Origin: Pirellulales bacterium
GTDB lineage: Bacteria > Planctomycetota > Planctomycetia > Pirellulales > UBA1268
Length of the DNA stretch: 41,071 nucleotides
NCBI GenBank assembly: GCA_017853835.1
Contig: JAFMIU010000003.1
Coordinates: 1-41,071 of the forward strand
Reading direction: 5' to 3'
In this document: in pieces, positions 19,228 through 27,825 of the stretch
Layout: every line of letters starts with the position of its first letter
Position numbering within the stretch: position 1 is the stretch's first letter
Notes under the pieces: model-generated
Databases searched by the model: none
Seen by the model: the letters and a program-made list of their open reading frames with translations, nothing else
Told to the model about the DNA's origin: nothing
Position numbers and translations under genes: made by a program

Positions 19228-20226
19228 ATGAAGACGACGTCGCTCGAATCCCTGCAGTTCGGTCTGACTCGACCTCGGCTGCCAGCAACGTGCGTCGCTT
19301 TCCTCACCCTCGCGGTATCGGCGTTCGCGGCGGAGACGCGGCGGGCCGACCGCTTCCGTGACCTGCCGAAGCTCGTCACCCCCGACGCCGCGGTGCGGCA
19401 CGAAGACCGCGTCTATCGCGACACCCCGCAGGGAGAGCTCTCGCTCCACTTCTCGCTGCCCGGCAGTTGGAAGCCGACCGACCACAGGCCGACGATCGTC
19501 TTCTTCTTCGGCGGCGGCTGGAAGCAGGGCCACTACACGCAGTTCGTGCCGCAGGCCGACTATTTCGCGTCCCGCGGGATGGTGGCCGCCTGCGCCGACT
19601 ACAGGATCGCGTCGATCCATCGCACGACGCCCGACACGTGCGTCGAGGACGCAAAGGCGGCCGTCCGCTGGCTCCGGGAGCATGCCGCCGAATGGGGCGT
19701 CGACCCAGACCGCATCGTCGCTGCCGGTGGCTCGGCGGGCGGGCACCTCGCCGCCTGCACGGCACTGGTGCCGGGATTCGAGCCTGCGAACTCGCCCGTC
19801 TCGTCGAAGCCGAACGCGCTGATGCTCTTCAACCCGGCGCTCAACATCGACGAACTCGTCCGCGACCGCACGACGGCTCCCGCGCTCGACACGGCGACGA
19901 TCGAGGCGATCACCCCCAACAGGTTCGTGGCGGCCGGAACGCCGCCGGCTGTGATCTTCTTCGGCAGCGACGACCCGCTGCTGTTGGGGGCGGACCGCTA
20001 CCTTGCCAAGGCAGTGCCGCTCGGCGTGAGGGCAGACCTCTGGGTGGCGGCCGGCCAGCCCCACGGCTTCTTCAACCGCGCGCCATGGATCCAGGTGACG
20101 GCAAGGCAGGCGGACGAGTTCCTCCGGTCACTGGGCTATCTCGAAGGCGAGCCGACGATCGCGGTTCCGGAGTCGGCGCCAACACTCGCCCGCCGCGCGG
20201 CCGCAGTCCGAGGAGCGACGCCGTGA
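19228..20226 (+). CDS. Exported alpha/beta-hydrolase, esterase of the BD-FAE/HSL-like group
   Basis: Predicted periplasmic or surface carboxylesterase of 332 residues. After a signal peptide (to about 35, ending SAFAAE) the hydrolase fold shows the oxyanion block FFFGGGWKQG (92-101). The nucleophile Ser169 sits in AAGGSAGGHLAA. An Asp lies in FFGSDDPLL (about 252) and a His in GQPHGFF (about 279), so the triad looks complete. Such enzymes remove acetyl, feruloyl or other acyl groups from plant glycans, and the pectin context makes an acetyl- or feruloyl-esterase role plausible. Ester substrate is not predictable from sequence. The stop is at 20226. Upstream sequence is the remnant-filled spacer, so it may have arrived with a recombined block. 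Confidence 0.82.
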   Translation: MKTTSLESLQFGLTRPRLPATCVAFLTLAVSAFAAETRRADRFRDLPKLVTPDAAVRHEDRVYRDTPQGELSLHFSLPGSWKPTDHRPTIVFFFGGGWKQGHYTQFVPQADYFASRGMVAACADYRIASIHRTTPDTCVEDAKAAVRWLREHAAEWGVDPDRIVAAGGSAGGHLAACTALVPGFEPANSPVSSKPNALMLFNPALNIDELVRDRTTAPALDTATIEAITPNRFVAAGTPPAVIFFGSDDPLLLGADRYLAKAVPLGVRADLWVAAGQPHGFFNRAPWIQVTARQADEFLRSLGYLEGEPTIAVPESAPTLARRAAAVRGATP

Positions 20227-20417
20227 CAGCCCTCCATGGCGGCCGGCCGGCCGGCACTGCGCCGTGGCTCGCGGGGTCGCTGCACGGGCTTCGGCCAGCG
20301 CTTGTCGGTTTTCACCAAAACTCTCTACGCTTGCAGAGTCTACGATCTCACACGCCGCGTCCGTCGCCCGCTTTTCATGAGTGCGAGTTCGGGGTTCTCC
20401 GATGAAAGCACACCTGA

Positions 20418-21461
20418 ATGTCAGGCCTGCCGTCCGCCACGATTGACGTCCACGCGTTGCAGGCGGATGACTCCGCTGCGCCCTGCCACTCTGGTGTCGC
20501 CAGGCCCAACCAAGGAGAGACGGCCTCACTCCCACGACCACAAATCGTCGTCTGGTTTCTCGCTTCAATCATTGTCGTCCACGTTCTTGCACTCACCGCT
20601 GTGCTTCCCTAAGTCTTCGTCTGGTGGGGTATCCCGCTCGTCCTCGTCGGCAACTTCATTTTCGGCTCGCTGGGCATCAATCTCGGCTACCACCGCATGC
20701 TGACCCATAAGGCCGCGGTGTTTCCCCGGATGCTCGAGCGGCTCTGGGTGCTGTGCGGGGTGTGCTGCCTGGAGGGGTCGCCCCTGTGGTGGACCTGCGT
20801 CCATCGCATCCACCATCAGCACAGCGACCATTCGGCCGACCCACACTCTCCACATGAGAGCTTCTTTTGGGGTCACATGCAGTGGATCTTCATCGCCGAC
20901 CCACGGCAGCATTCGCTTGCAACCTACGCAAAGTACATTCCCGACTTGGTGAACGACCCGTTTCTGCGGTGGTTGCACAAGCGCCACACATGGGCCCTCG
21001 TCTACCTCGCTCATGCGGTCGCGCTGGCTGCTATCGGATTTGGCGTCGGCTGGTTGGTGACCAACACCCCGGCCGCGGCTGTGCAACTTGGCACGCAGTT
21101 CTTCGTGTGGTCGGTGCTGGTCCGTACGGTCTACGTGTGGCACATCACGTGGCTGGTCAACTCGGCAGGGCACCGCTGGGGCTACCGCAACTACGACACC
21201 GCCGACCGCAGCCGGAATAATGTCATCGTGGCCCTGCTCACCAACGGCGAAGGCTGGCACAACAACCATCACGCAGCGCCGCGAGTCTGCTCGCAGGGCC
21301 ACCGCTGGTGGGAGATCGACCTCACCTACACTGCGGTTCGTGCCCTTGAACTCATGGGGCTCGCCTGGGACGTCGTCCCCGTGGCGTCGGTGCGGCAGTC
21401 CGCTACACGACGGCCCGAACACCAGGTCGTGAACGAAGCAACGCGCTCGTGCCCCAACTGA
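20418..21461 (+). pseudogene. Acyl-lipid/acyl-CoA fatty acid desaturase interrupted by an in-frame TAA
   Basis: Membrane di-iron desaturase that would introduce a cis double bond into fatty acyl chains. The 64-codon head, MSGLPSATID... to VVHVLALTAVLP, is a normal first membrane segment. It ends in TAA at 20610-20612, and the same frame continues without break as VFVWWGIPLVLVG and FIFGSLGINLGYHRMLTHK. All His boxes are intact: HRMLTH, HRIHHQHSD and GEGWHNNHHAAPR. There is no ATG, GTG or TTG between the TAA and the ATG at 20697. Restarting at that ATG would lose the first His of box 1, so the gene looks inactivated by one nonsense change (the codon is probably Tyr or Trp in relatives) or by a sequencing error. 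The 3' end overlaps the convergent acyltransferase by 59 bp. Confidence 0.85.
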
Positions 21462-22581
21462 TCCCGAGCGACACTCCAAACACGACCAGTGCCTTCGCGA
21501 TTGCCGGCATCGACGAGCCGAGAAGCGCGTATTGCGACCAGACGACAAACGGGTAGTGCACGAGGTAAATCCCGTAAGCGTTGTCGCTCAGGCTCTCGGC
21601 CCACGCCCGCCTCCCGTGCACGAAACGAAGGAACAGCGCCAGGACGGCCATGCTCATCGTGGCACTGGAGAGCACCGTTGTGGATCCAACGAGCCACCAG
21701 CCGGCGGGCCGCGACCACGGCACGGTCGGATCGATTTTGACGCTCGCCAGGGTGACGACAAGCAAGAGACCGGCGAAGATCGCTGCCATCAGCCAGATGG
21801 ACCACCGGCGTGAGAGCGGTCCAGGGTGCCGGAGAAAGGTCGTCTCCAGGCCTCGGGCGCCGACGGCGACGCCTGCGAAAAAGTAGACCGCGTAGAACAA
21901 CGGTCGACTGGCTTGAACCATGACGACCGGGTGCCACTTCAGCCAGGTATAGGGCCCAAACAGCGCCATCATCGGCATCAACCCCAGGGCCGAGAGGGTG
22001 ACGAGAGCGAAGAAAAACGCTCCGGGCTGCGTCGCGAACACCTCGGGCACATTGCTGCGGGATGGCCCCACAGCGGTGAACGCCAGCGCTGCGAGCAGAT
22101 TCAAAGCAAGCAACATCGAGAGAAACCACGCAGGCCCGCTGATCCATGACCAGCCACACCAATACGAGAGCATGTCGTCCTCGGCTCCGGTCTGGAGAAA
22201 AGATGGGTAATACGCGAGTGGCATGATCACAACGAGTGCGAGCACATACGGAATGCCGAGCCTTCTCCAGCGGTCTTTGAGGAACGACGCGGCCCCTTTC
22301 TTGGCGAGGCTCCTCCACACAAAGAGCCCGGAGATGAAGAACATCAGCGCCATGAAAAAGCTGTTGAGGAGCATCGGGATCAGATCGAACGCTGCACTCT
22401 TCTGCGGGTCGATGATGGGTGCCGTGGACTCTATGTAGTTCGTCGGCATGAAGCGGCCCCATGTCGGGTACGCGAGGATCGCGTGCAAGAACACCACCCA
22501 GACGATGATCGCGGCCCTGAGGTAATCAAACACGCAACTGCGGTTGCCGGCTGGCTCTGGGGCCATTGGTTGGTGTGACAT
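21403..22581 (-). CDS. Acyltransferase 3 family membrane protein
   Basis: Integral membrane O-acyltransferase of 392 residues. It contains about ten hydrophobic stretches, with the family start FDYLRAAIIVWVVFLHAI (conserved R and H in the first helix). The family ending YGIYLVHYPFVVW is also present. These proteins move acetyl or longer acyl groups onto extracellular glycans, lipids or peptidoglycan. The substrate here is not predictable, but an upstream acyl-ACP-reductase-like gene 55 bp away in the same operon suggests a lipid or acyl-chain link. The ATG at 22581 is preferred and has hydrophilic codons before helix 1. The C-terminus overlaps the 3' end of the convergent desaturase. Confidence 0.85.
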   Translation of the reverse strand: MSHQPMAPEPAGNRSCVFDYLRAAIIVWVVFLHAILAYPTWGRFMPTNYIESTAPIIDPQKSAAFDLIPMLLNSFFMALMFFISGLFVWRSLAKKGAASFLKDRWRRLGIPYVLALVVIMPLAYYPSFLQTGAEDDMLSYWCGWSWISGPAWFLSMLLALNLLAALAFTAVGPSRSNVPEVFATQPGAFFFALVTLSALGLMPMMALFGPYTWLKWHPVVMVQASRPLFYAVYFFAGVAVGARGLETTFLRHPGPLSRRWSIWLMAAIFAGLLLVVTLASVKIDPTVPWSRPAGWWLVGSTTVLSSATMSMAVLALFLRFVHGRRAWAESLSDNAYGIYLVHYPFVVWSQYALLGSSMPAIAKALVVFGVSLGISWGTSALLRSRPGVRAVV

Positions 22582-22636
22582 GACGATGTCCCGCGAAAAG
22601 GACGAGGTGGTTCGTTGGGCTGATCCGTGTTTCCGA

Positions 22637-24220
22637 TCACCGAAGACGGGGCCGCAGATCGATGGCGCCGAGACTGGGAAAACTGAAAAATTCTGCGGGT
22701 TTCACACCATGCCGCCCAGCGGCGCGCTCCAGGTAGTCCAGTTGCTCGTCTGTGGGATCGCCGACCACACACGACTCTGGATGTTGCTCGGCTGCAGAGA
22801 GAATGATCTCCGCCAAGCACGTGAAGTTCACTTCGGGATCAAGGTGCTCCTCGGCGAACAGCCCCATGTCAAAAGGGCAGTGAAGCCCTGGAATACGCGT
22901 CAAGCACTTGACGATTCTCAGGTCTGGGCGCGTGGTGAGCACCGAGATGTCGACGTTTTCAGGTTGGGCATCATCGAGGATGACCGTGCCTTCCCCAAAA
23001 TCGTCGGCCTGCAAGATGCCGCCGACGGCGTTTGTCACGCAGACGACGATCGCCGCCTCCTTGATCTCTTCCTTCACGGTCGTCAGCCGATGCACTGCCG
23101 GATTCCAGCCTGGAATCTCAGGGATCTTGCTCATTTGCTGCGGCAGGTCGACCGCCAGAACGTTGCGGCGCGGTGACCGACGAAACATGCAGCGCAGCGC
23201 CGCACGCCCAGTCGAGCCCGCAGCTCCCATCACGGCCACGACACCCTCCGGGCCGATTTCCTTTTCGATATCCTCGACCATCTGAGCGATCGTGACGGCC
23301 GTAAAGCCATGCCCCGTGGTGATCGCCAGGTGCGGCCTGGCCTGCTTCAATAGCCTGCCTTGCCTTGAGATCGACGGAATCAAGGCCCCCAGGCTCACAA
23401 AGCCCGCGTGGCGATGCTCGGCGTAGTCAAGCACATCGATCAGCGCATCCCTGGCACTCGACAGCTGTTCCAGCATCTCGTGCGGGGCATGCGGAATCGT
23501 CACCAACTCGCCACGCAGCAGGCGACCATCAACCGGCACTTCAATCGGGCCCAGAATCGAGCAGGTAGGTTGGACGCGCGCGATGCGATCGGCGGTCAGG
23601 CCCCGCATCAGCGGGAACGGACGCCGCCTGTCCGTGACCGCACGCGGATGGATCACATGCACAAAGTCGAGCGGGCCATCGTAGGCCGGCCGAAGTGATT
23701 CAAGCGTGGTTGCCAACGCGTGTCGCTTCCAACCGCTCGAGAGAACCCGTGGCTTTGGCGATTCGACGACCGCTCGCGTGCCGCGGTATCGCCGGTTCCA
23801 GAAGGTGGTCGTCGCTCGATCGATTTCCCAGGTCTTGCTATGCAGCACTTCCGTGTCGAAGGTGGTCGCGAGGGCAGTGGCGATCGAGACGGCCAAACCC
23901 CGTTGGGCAGAGCCAACGTCGCCGCTATCCCCCGCAGGCCGCTTCAGGGCCAGCGTGACGTAGGTGGCGGCGTTGTTCTCGGTAAGTTCGCCACCAGCTT
24001 CATACTCCGGCACAACAGCGTCGAGCGGGTGTGAAATGATGACCTCATGGCCATCCCAGCTGGCCACCGTGCATTCGACGAACTCGTCTCGCGCAAACTC
24101 AAAATCCGCCCCCACCAGCGGCCGCACTGCGACTGCCAGCGCGTTCAGGTCAACGGCGCTGGCGAGATGGAGGAAATCCATCACGCAGTACGTGCCGCCT
24201 TCGACAGCGTCATGCTTCAT
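22637..24220 (-). CDS. Acyl-ACP-reductase-like NAD(P)-binding enzyme with ~185-residue N-terminal extension
   Basis: The C-terminal ~340 residues resemble the long-chain acyl-ACP reductase that makes fatty aldehyde in cyanobacteria. Matching landmarks by eye: the entry strand FVHVIHPRAVTD (about 187), GRLLRGELV and HEML, the helix ending FVSLGALIPSISRQG, the cofactor approach ITTGHGFTAVTIAQMVEDIEK, the glycine loop GAAGSTG (332-338) and NFTCLAEIIL. The Cys at about 468 in that last block aligns with the acyl-accepting cysteine. The first ~185 residues have no counterpart I recognise, are not membrane-like and contain no signal peptide. The product is probably cytosolic. Start ATG 24220 is 40 bp after the redox protein's stop. 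An ATG at 24181 (MDFLHLAS) is a fair alternative. Activity on acyl-ACP is inference; an oxidoreductase with another substrate remains possible. Confidence 0.72.
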   Translation of the reverse strand: MKHDAVEGGTYCVMDFLHLASAVDLNALAVAVRPLVGADFEFARDEFVECTVASWDGHEVIISHPLDAVVPEYEAGGELTENNAATYVTLALKRPAGDSGDVGSAQRGLAVSIATALATTFDTEVLHSKTWEIDRATTTFWNRRYRGTRAVVESPKPRVLSSGWKRHALATTLESLRPAYDGPLDFVHVIHPRAVTDRRRPFPLMRGLTADRIARVQPTCSILGPIEVPVDGRLLRGELVTIPHAPHEMLEQLSSARDALIDVLDYAEHRHAGFVSLGALIPSISRQGRLLKQARPHLAITTGHGFTAVTIAQMVEDIEKEIGPEGVVAVMGAAGSTGRAALRCMFRRSPRRNVLAVDLPQQMSKIPEIPGWNPAVHRLTTVKEEIKEAAIVVCVTNAVGGILQADDFGEGTVILDDAQPENVDISVLTTRPDLRIVKCLTRIPGLHCPFDMGLFAEEHLDPEVNFTCLAEIILSAAEQHPESCVVGDPTDEQLDYLERAAGRHGVKPAEFFSFPSLGAIDLRPRLR

Positions 24221-24260
24221 GGTGTTGCCGGCTACCCCGAGGTGTGATCAAGACAGGCCC

Positions 24261-26324
24261 CTATTCCTTGCCCAACGCCTCATAGGCGAGTCGAAAGGCC
24301 TTCGCTTCGATCAGTTTCTCGAAGTATTTGACCATTTCGACTTTATTGGCCGGCCGTTCGTCGATGATGGTGCCAAGGATGGCAAACCCCATCTCATCAG
24401 CGGTGCCCTCACCGAGGAAAACCGTCCGTTCCGGGCCGGGCGGACGGCGTGGATTGCCCGCCGAGTTGTCAAACACCACCTCTGCGTGGAGCCGTCCCCC
24501 CTTCTTCATCGGGTACGGAACTTTGGGCAGATAGCGGTGCTGCCAGTTGAAATCCCAGTCCGTGAGTTCCAGTAAAAGCTCACGCTCCGAGGACTCGGGC
24601 GGCTGGTACCAGATCCGGAATTCCTTTCCCAAGGCGTGCATGTGAGGGGCCATCACCCACAGCTGACAGTCTTGCGTGATCTCTCTCGATCCTGTGGTTT
24701 TGAAGTTTGCGTCACCTTTCGGGATCAAACGGAAATCCGTATCGAGCATGAATCCATGGGAGAACAGCTGCGGCGGTTCCTGCCTCAGCCAGAGTCCCAC
24801 CCGGCTGGATTCATCAATCTCGGGCTTCCCTGTTCGGACGTAGTGAATCTGCATCGCGATGGCCGCATCCGAGGGGACAACCCGGCCGACACCCGGCGGG
24901 AAATCAAGCGCTCCGACCCCGGGCACCCAACCCATGAGCTGGCCCCCCGCGTTGTCAGGATTCCGCACCGCCTGTGTCGGATCAGGCACAAACCCCAGTC
25001 CCATTCCCGAGTTGTAGCCCGGGCCGTAGTCCTCGTCGCCGTCACCCTTTGGCAGCGGATTCCCCAGCCGCTGCTGTGCGGCGAGCAAGAGACCAGTCCC
25101 GTCGTAAAAGATCATGCCGTGGTGCATGGCCCGCCGGTTGCCGGGAATGAACGCGATACGCTCCACATACAGTTCCTCCACGTTGTTGACCGGCAACACG
25201 ACGGTGCGGTAGAGATCCTCCCCCTGGGCGGCGAGATGAAACGTTCCTGGCATCGTCAGGATGAGGTCGGGTGGCCTCGTACCTTGCCACGCATCTTGGT
25301 TGTCGAAGACCAGTGGCGGTGGGGCGTCCGCCGGATCTCCTCGTGGGCAGCCTTCGTCCACCCAACGGCCAAGACGCTCGATCTCCTCTGGCTTCAACGC
25401 CAGGTCGTTTTCAAGCGGAATCCCACCGGTCACGGGCCAGGGGGGCATCAGTCGCTCCGCAGTGAAGCTCTTGATGTCGGCCGCCCACTGAACCGCTTGG
25501 TCGAACGTGACGAGTGAGAAGGGGGCGACGTCTCCCGGATGGTGACACCGCTGGCAGTGCTGCTGCAGGAGTCGCTCGATGTCGCGATGAAACTCGACGC
25601 TCCCGTGTTCGACCACAGGCTTGGCGATGAGTTCAAGCGGGCAGCCGACCGGCGTGGTCTCCTTGATGGCCACGTCCTGGCCGGCCACCACGGCGGCGAT
25701 CGCATCGGCAAGATCCTCGGCGTCGGCCCTGGGCTGACGCACGAGCCGGCTCGTGTAGAGGTTGTTGACCAGGCCCGAGTATCGCAGCACCCGGCTGCGA
25801 TCGATCACAAACACCTGTGGTGTGGTTGTCGCCCGAAAGTGGGCCGCGGCCACTTTGTCTGGATCGAAAAGCACCCGGCAGGTGATCTGCGACTCTGCGG
25901 CGAGCCGATCGACCTCGGCGGCGTCGGTCGCGTCGCAGACCACCGCGACGAAGGTCACGCCTTCGGTGCCAAAGCGATCCACGAGGGCGTTGATCGCGGG
26001 GAGGGCGTTATTCGAGACCGGACAGTTGAAATTGAGAAACGCGACGACCGTTGCCCGGCCACCTTTTGCGGATGCCAACGACCATGGCTTGCCCGCCGTG
26101 TCGTGGAGGTCGATCGGCGGGACGACCCGTCCGATGCGACTCCACGAAATGGCCGCCGTCTCTGCGTCAGATGCCGGCTCGTCACACCGGGCGGAGGGCA
26201 CGATCGAGAGCGACACAAAAACCGCGGCAACGAACGCGGTGCCCAAGGCCCTTTCCAAACCGTTGCGGCGTGGGCACACACTCCCACACCGCCACCATGT
26301 GGCAGAACGCAAGGAGTGTTCCAT
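24261..26324 (-). CDS. Redoxin, cytochrome-c-like and copper type II monooxygenase-like fusion protein
   Basis: Exported redox protein of 687 residues, a combination common in planctomycetes. After an N-terminal hydrophobic segment (about 25-47) comes a thioredoxin/AhpC-like domain (60-215) with FLNFNCPVSNN, where a single Cys stands at the usual redox position. A heme-binding motif CQRCHH (257-262) lies in a short cytochrome-like domain with the ERLMPPWPV block. The C-terminal half resembles the copper type II ascorbate-dependent monooxygenases, with His/Met-rich blocks AMHHGMIFY, MQIHYV and APHMHALGKEF. The substrate is unknown. Genes lie 9 bp (upstream) and 40 bp (downstream) away in the same direction, so it belongs to an operon with an exported protein and the acyl-ACP-reductase-like enzyme. 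The copper and heme sites make a periplasmic oxidation plausible. Confidence 0.8.
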   Translation of the reverse strand: MEHSLRSATWWRCGSVCPRRNGLERALGTAFVAAVFVSLSIVPSARCDEPASDAETAAISWSRIGRVVPPIDLHDTAGKPWSLASAKGGRATVVAFLNFNCPVSNNALPAINALVDRFGTEGVTFVAVVCDATDAAEVDRLAAESQITCRVLFDPDKVAAAHFRATTTPQVFVIDRSRVLRYSGLVNNLYTSRLVRQPRADAEDLADAIAAVVAGQDVAIKETTPVGCPLELIAKPVVEHGSVEFHRDIERLLQQHCQRCHHPGDVAPFSLVTFDQAVQWAADIKSFTAERLMPPWPVTGGIPLENDLALKPEEIERLGRWVDEGCPRGDPADAPPPLVFDNQDAWQGTRPPDLILTMPGTFHLAAQGEDLYRTVVLPVNNVEELYVERIAFIPGNRRAMHHGMIFYDGTGLLLAAQQRLGNPLPKGDGDEDYGPGYNSGMGLGFVPDPTQAVRNPDNAGGQLMGWVPGVGALDFPPGVGRVVPSDAAIAMQIHYVRTGKPEIDESSRVGLWLRQEPPQLFSHGFMLDTDFRLIPKGDANFKTTGSREITQDCQLWVMAPHMHALGKEFRIWYQPPESSERELLLELTDWDFNWQHRYLPKVPYPMKKGGRLHAEVVFDNSAGNPRRPPGPERTVFLGEGTADEMGFAILGTIIDERPANKVEMVKYFEKLIEAKAFRLAYEALGKE

Positions 26325-26333
26325 CGGCGGGGC

Positions 26334-27104
26334 CTACTCAGCCACCTCCATGTGATACACAAACTTGAATGCACGACCGAGCGGCCCAATTCCCTGCGTG
26401 ATTGAGTCGATCCGCATCACGCTCAGCGTGAGGGGATCAAAGAGCATCCTCGTGGTTTTGCCCACCGTCTCGGAGTTCGGGATGAGCGGATTTTTCTTCG
26501 GGTCGCGCTTCGAACTGATCACCCAGCAGTTGGTTCCGTTGAAGATCTCCGATCCGATCACCTCGAGGTGATGCGATCCCGGCAGCGTGCTCGTGACCGG
26601 TTCGGAGAGCCACGTGGTTCCGATCTTCAAGGTTCCTGGGAAGATGTAGTGCTCAGTTTCGTGGTTGAATTCCTGAGGCTTTCCATCAACCTGGATCGCA
26701 TCGAGCACGAGCCCGCGGTCTTCGTCTTGATGAAACAGCTCATACCGCACGGAGTCCTCGTACTCCTTCTTGAAGCTGCTGCGGCCAACGAAACTCGGCT
26801 TTCCCTCCTCGGCGTCGGTGTGGATGGCATGCGTCTCGATCTTAAAGGCATGCTCGAACTCGGCTTCCTCGCGGGGGACGATGGACCACGTCTGCGTGAG
26901 CCTGTCATTCCCCACGAGCTCGCCTTCGACGAAGTAAAGCACATAGCCCGCGTACTTTACGGGCTCGTGGTCGTGCACGAGGCCAATCTGATTCGAGGGC
27001 TGTCCCAAAGCGCTCGCCTCCACCGCAGCAACCTGTTCTGCAGCGATCAGAGATCCCAAAGCCATGACCGCGGTGATCGACGCATGCCAGTGAATAGACG
27101 CCAT
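26334..27104 (-). CDS. Exported protein of unknown function, first gene of the lipid/redox operon
   Basis: Not recognised. A 256-residue protein with an Ala-rich hydrophobic signal segment (about 8-28, ending QVAAVE). The rest is soluble and beta-rich, with hydrophilic loops and repeated charged turns (HETEHYIFPGTLKIGTTW, SSKRDPKKNPLIPNSE). There are no membrane helices. It may bind or sense a hydrophobic ligand because conserved-looking Trp and Tyr occur in several strands, but that is speculation. Its stop lies 9 bp before the redoxin-cytochrome-copper gene, so co-function is likely. The upstream 721-bp gap is the likely place for the operon promoter. Confidence 0.7.
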   Translation of the reverse strand: MASIHWHASITAVMALGSLIAAEQVAAVEASALGQPSNQIGLVHDHEPVKYAGYVLYFVEGELVGNDRLTQTWSIVPREEAEFEHAFKIETHAIHTDAEEGKPSFVGRSSFKKEYEDSVRYELFHQDEDRGLVLDAIQVDGKPQEFNHETEHYIFPGTLKIGTTWLSEPVTSTLPGSHHLEVIGSEIFNGTNCWVISSKRDPKKNPLIPNSETVGKTTRMLFDPLTLSVMRIDSITQGIGPLGRAFKFVYHMEVAE

Positions 27105-27825
27105 GCTGAAATCCCTTGGGAAGGTGTGTCATCAACCCACGACCGTCACGGCCACCGCAGTCAATGATCTCGTCGCAGCGTATCTGATATAGAGTGGAAA
27201 AAACTGCCCCAGCACGAATCAGCCGTCTGATGCACGAAACGACTGATGCGCGTGGCTAACCCCTCCCCGTTTCTTGATCCATCCGGCATGCACAGGTTTT
27301 TTGACCGTGGCATCACCACGACCAGGTCGGCTTTCAGGATGCAGAAAGCTGGAGACGGAGGGGCAGATCACGTTCGCGTTGCGGATGGCCGACTCTGACA
27401 GCCTGGTCACTACGGGTACGTGCGTGACCTGACCTCGTGCAGATGCCTCCAGTCTCTGGTCACCTCCAACTGAACCCCTAAAATGGACTTTCACCTCCCG
27501 TCAATCATCCATGCCCAACGCACCATCAGCCGCTTTCGACGGGTGCGATGCCTGGATCACCACGACCACCAGCCCGGCACGTACCCATCAGCGAATAGCC
27601 CGGACCCGCTCGCGACTAACCGATCGGTAGACGGTTGCGGGCGTGCGGCAGACCGGACGATTGTTTCATTCGGAAACGCGGCCGTGTCGCTGAAGTGTGA
27701 CCGACTGCTCGTTCACCGCGCGGGCGGTCGCTATGCTTAGCGGGAATGGGTTCTCACCCCTCACTCGATGAAATGCGTCGGCCGGTTGCGACCGCGCTGA
27801 ATGTCACAAAAGGTGGATCAGTCTC
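27105..27825. other. 721-bp spacer without a recognisable gene
   Basis: It separates the minus-strand operon from the plus-strand surface-protein genes. Two small open frames (27219-27494 minus, 27483-27740 plus) have no ribosome-site, no known domain and atypical composition, so I do not call them. AT-rich patches occur near 27186-27210 (TATCTGATATAGAGTGG) and 27730 (GCTATGCTTAGC). They may hold the two divergent promoters, but I cannot pair -35 and -10 boxes with confidence. Confidence 0.45.

Noticed and set aside
17474..19288. Longer acetylesterase reading frame starting at 19288
   Set aside because: The extra N-terminal part is DUF1080 and spacer remnant; a good ribosome site and signal peptide are at 18811.
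20610..20612. Recoding of the desaturase stop as selenocysteine or pyrrolysine
   Set aside because: The codon is TAA, which neither system uses.
21403..24220. An aldehyde-deformylating oxygenase partner for the acyl-ACP-reductase-like enzyme
   Set aside because: No ferritin-like four-helix di-iron protein is present anywhere nearby; the desaturase and hydroxylase are different families.
27219..27494. Minus-strand 91-codon frame in the 721-bp spacer
   Set aside because: No ribosome site, no domain, and overlap with a similarly featureless frame on the other strand.
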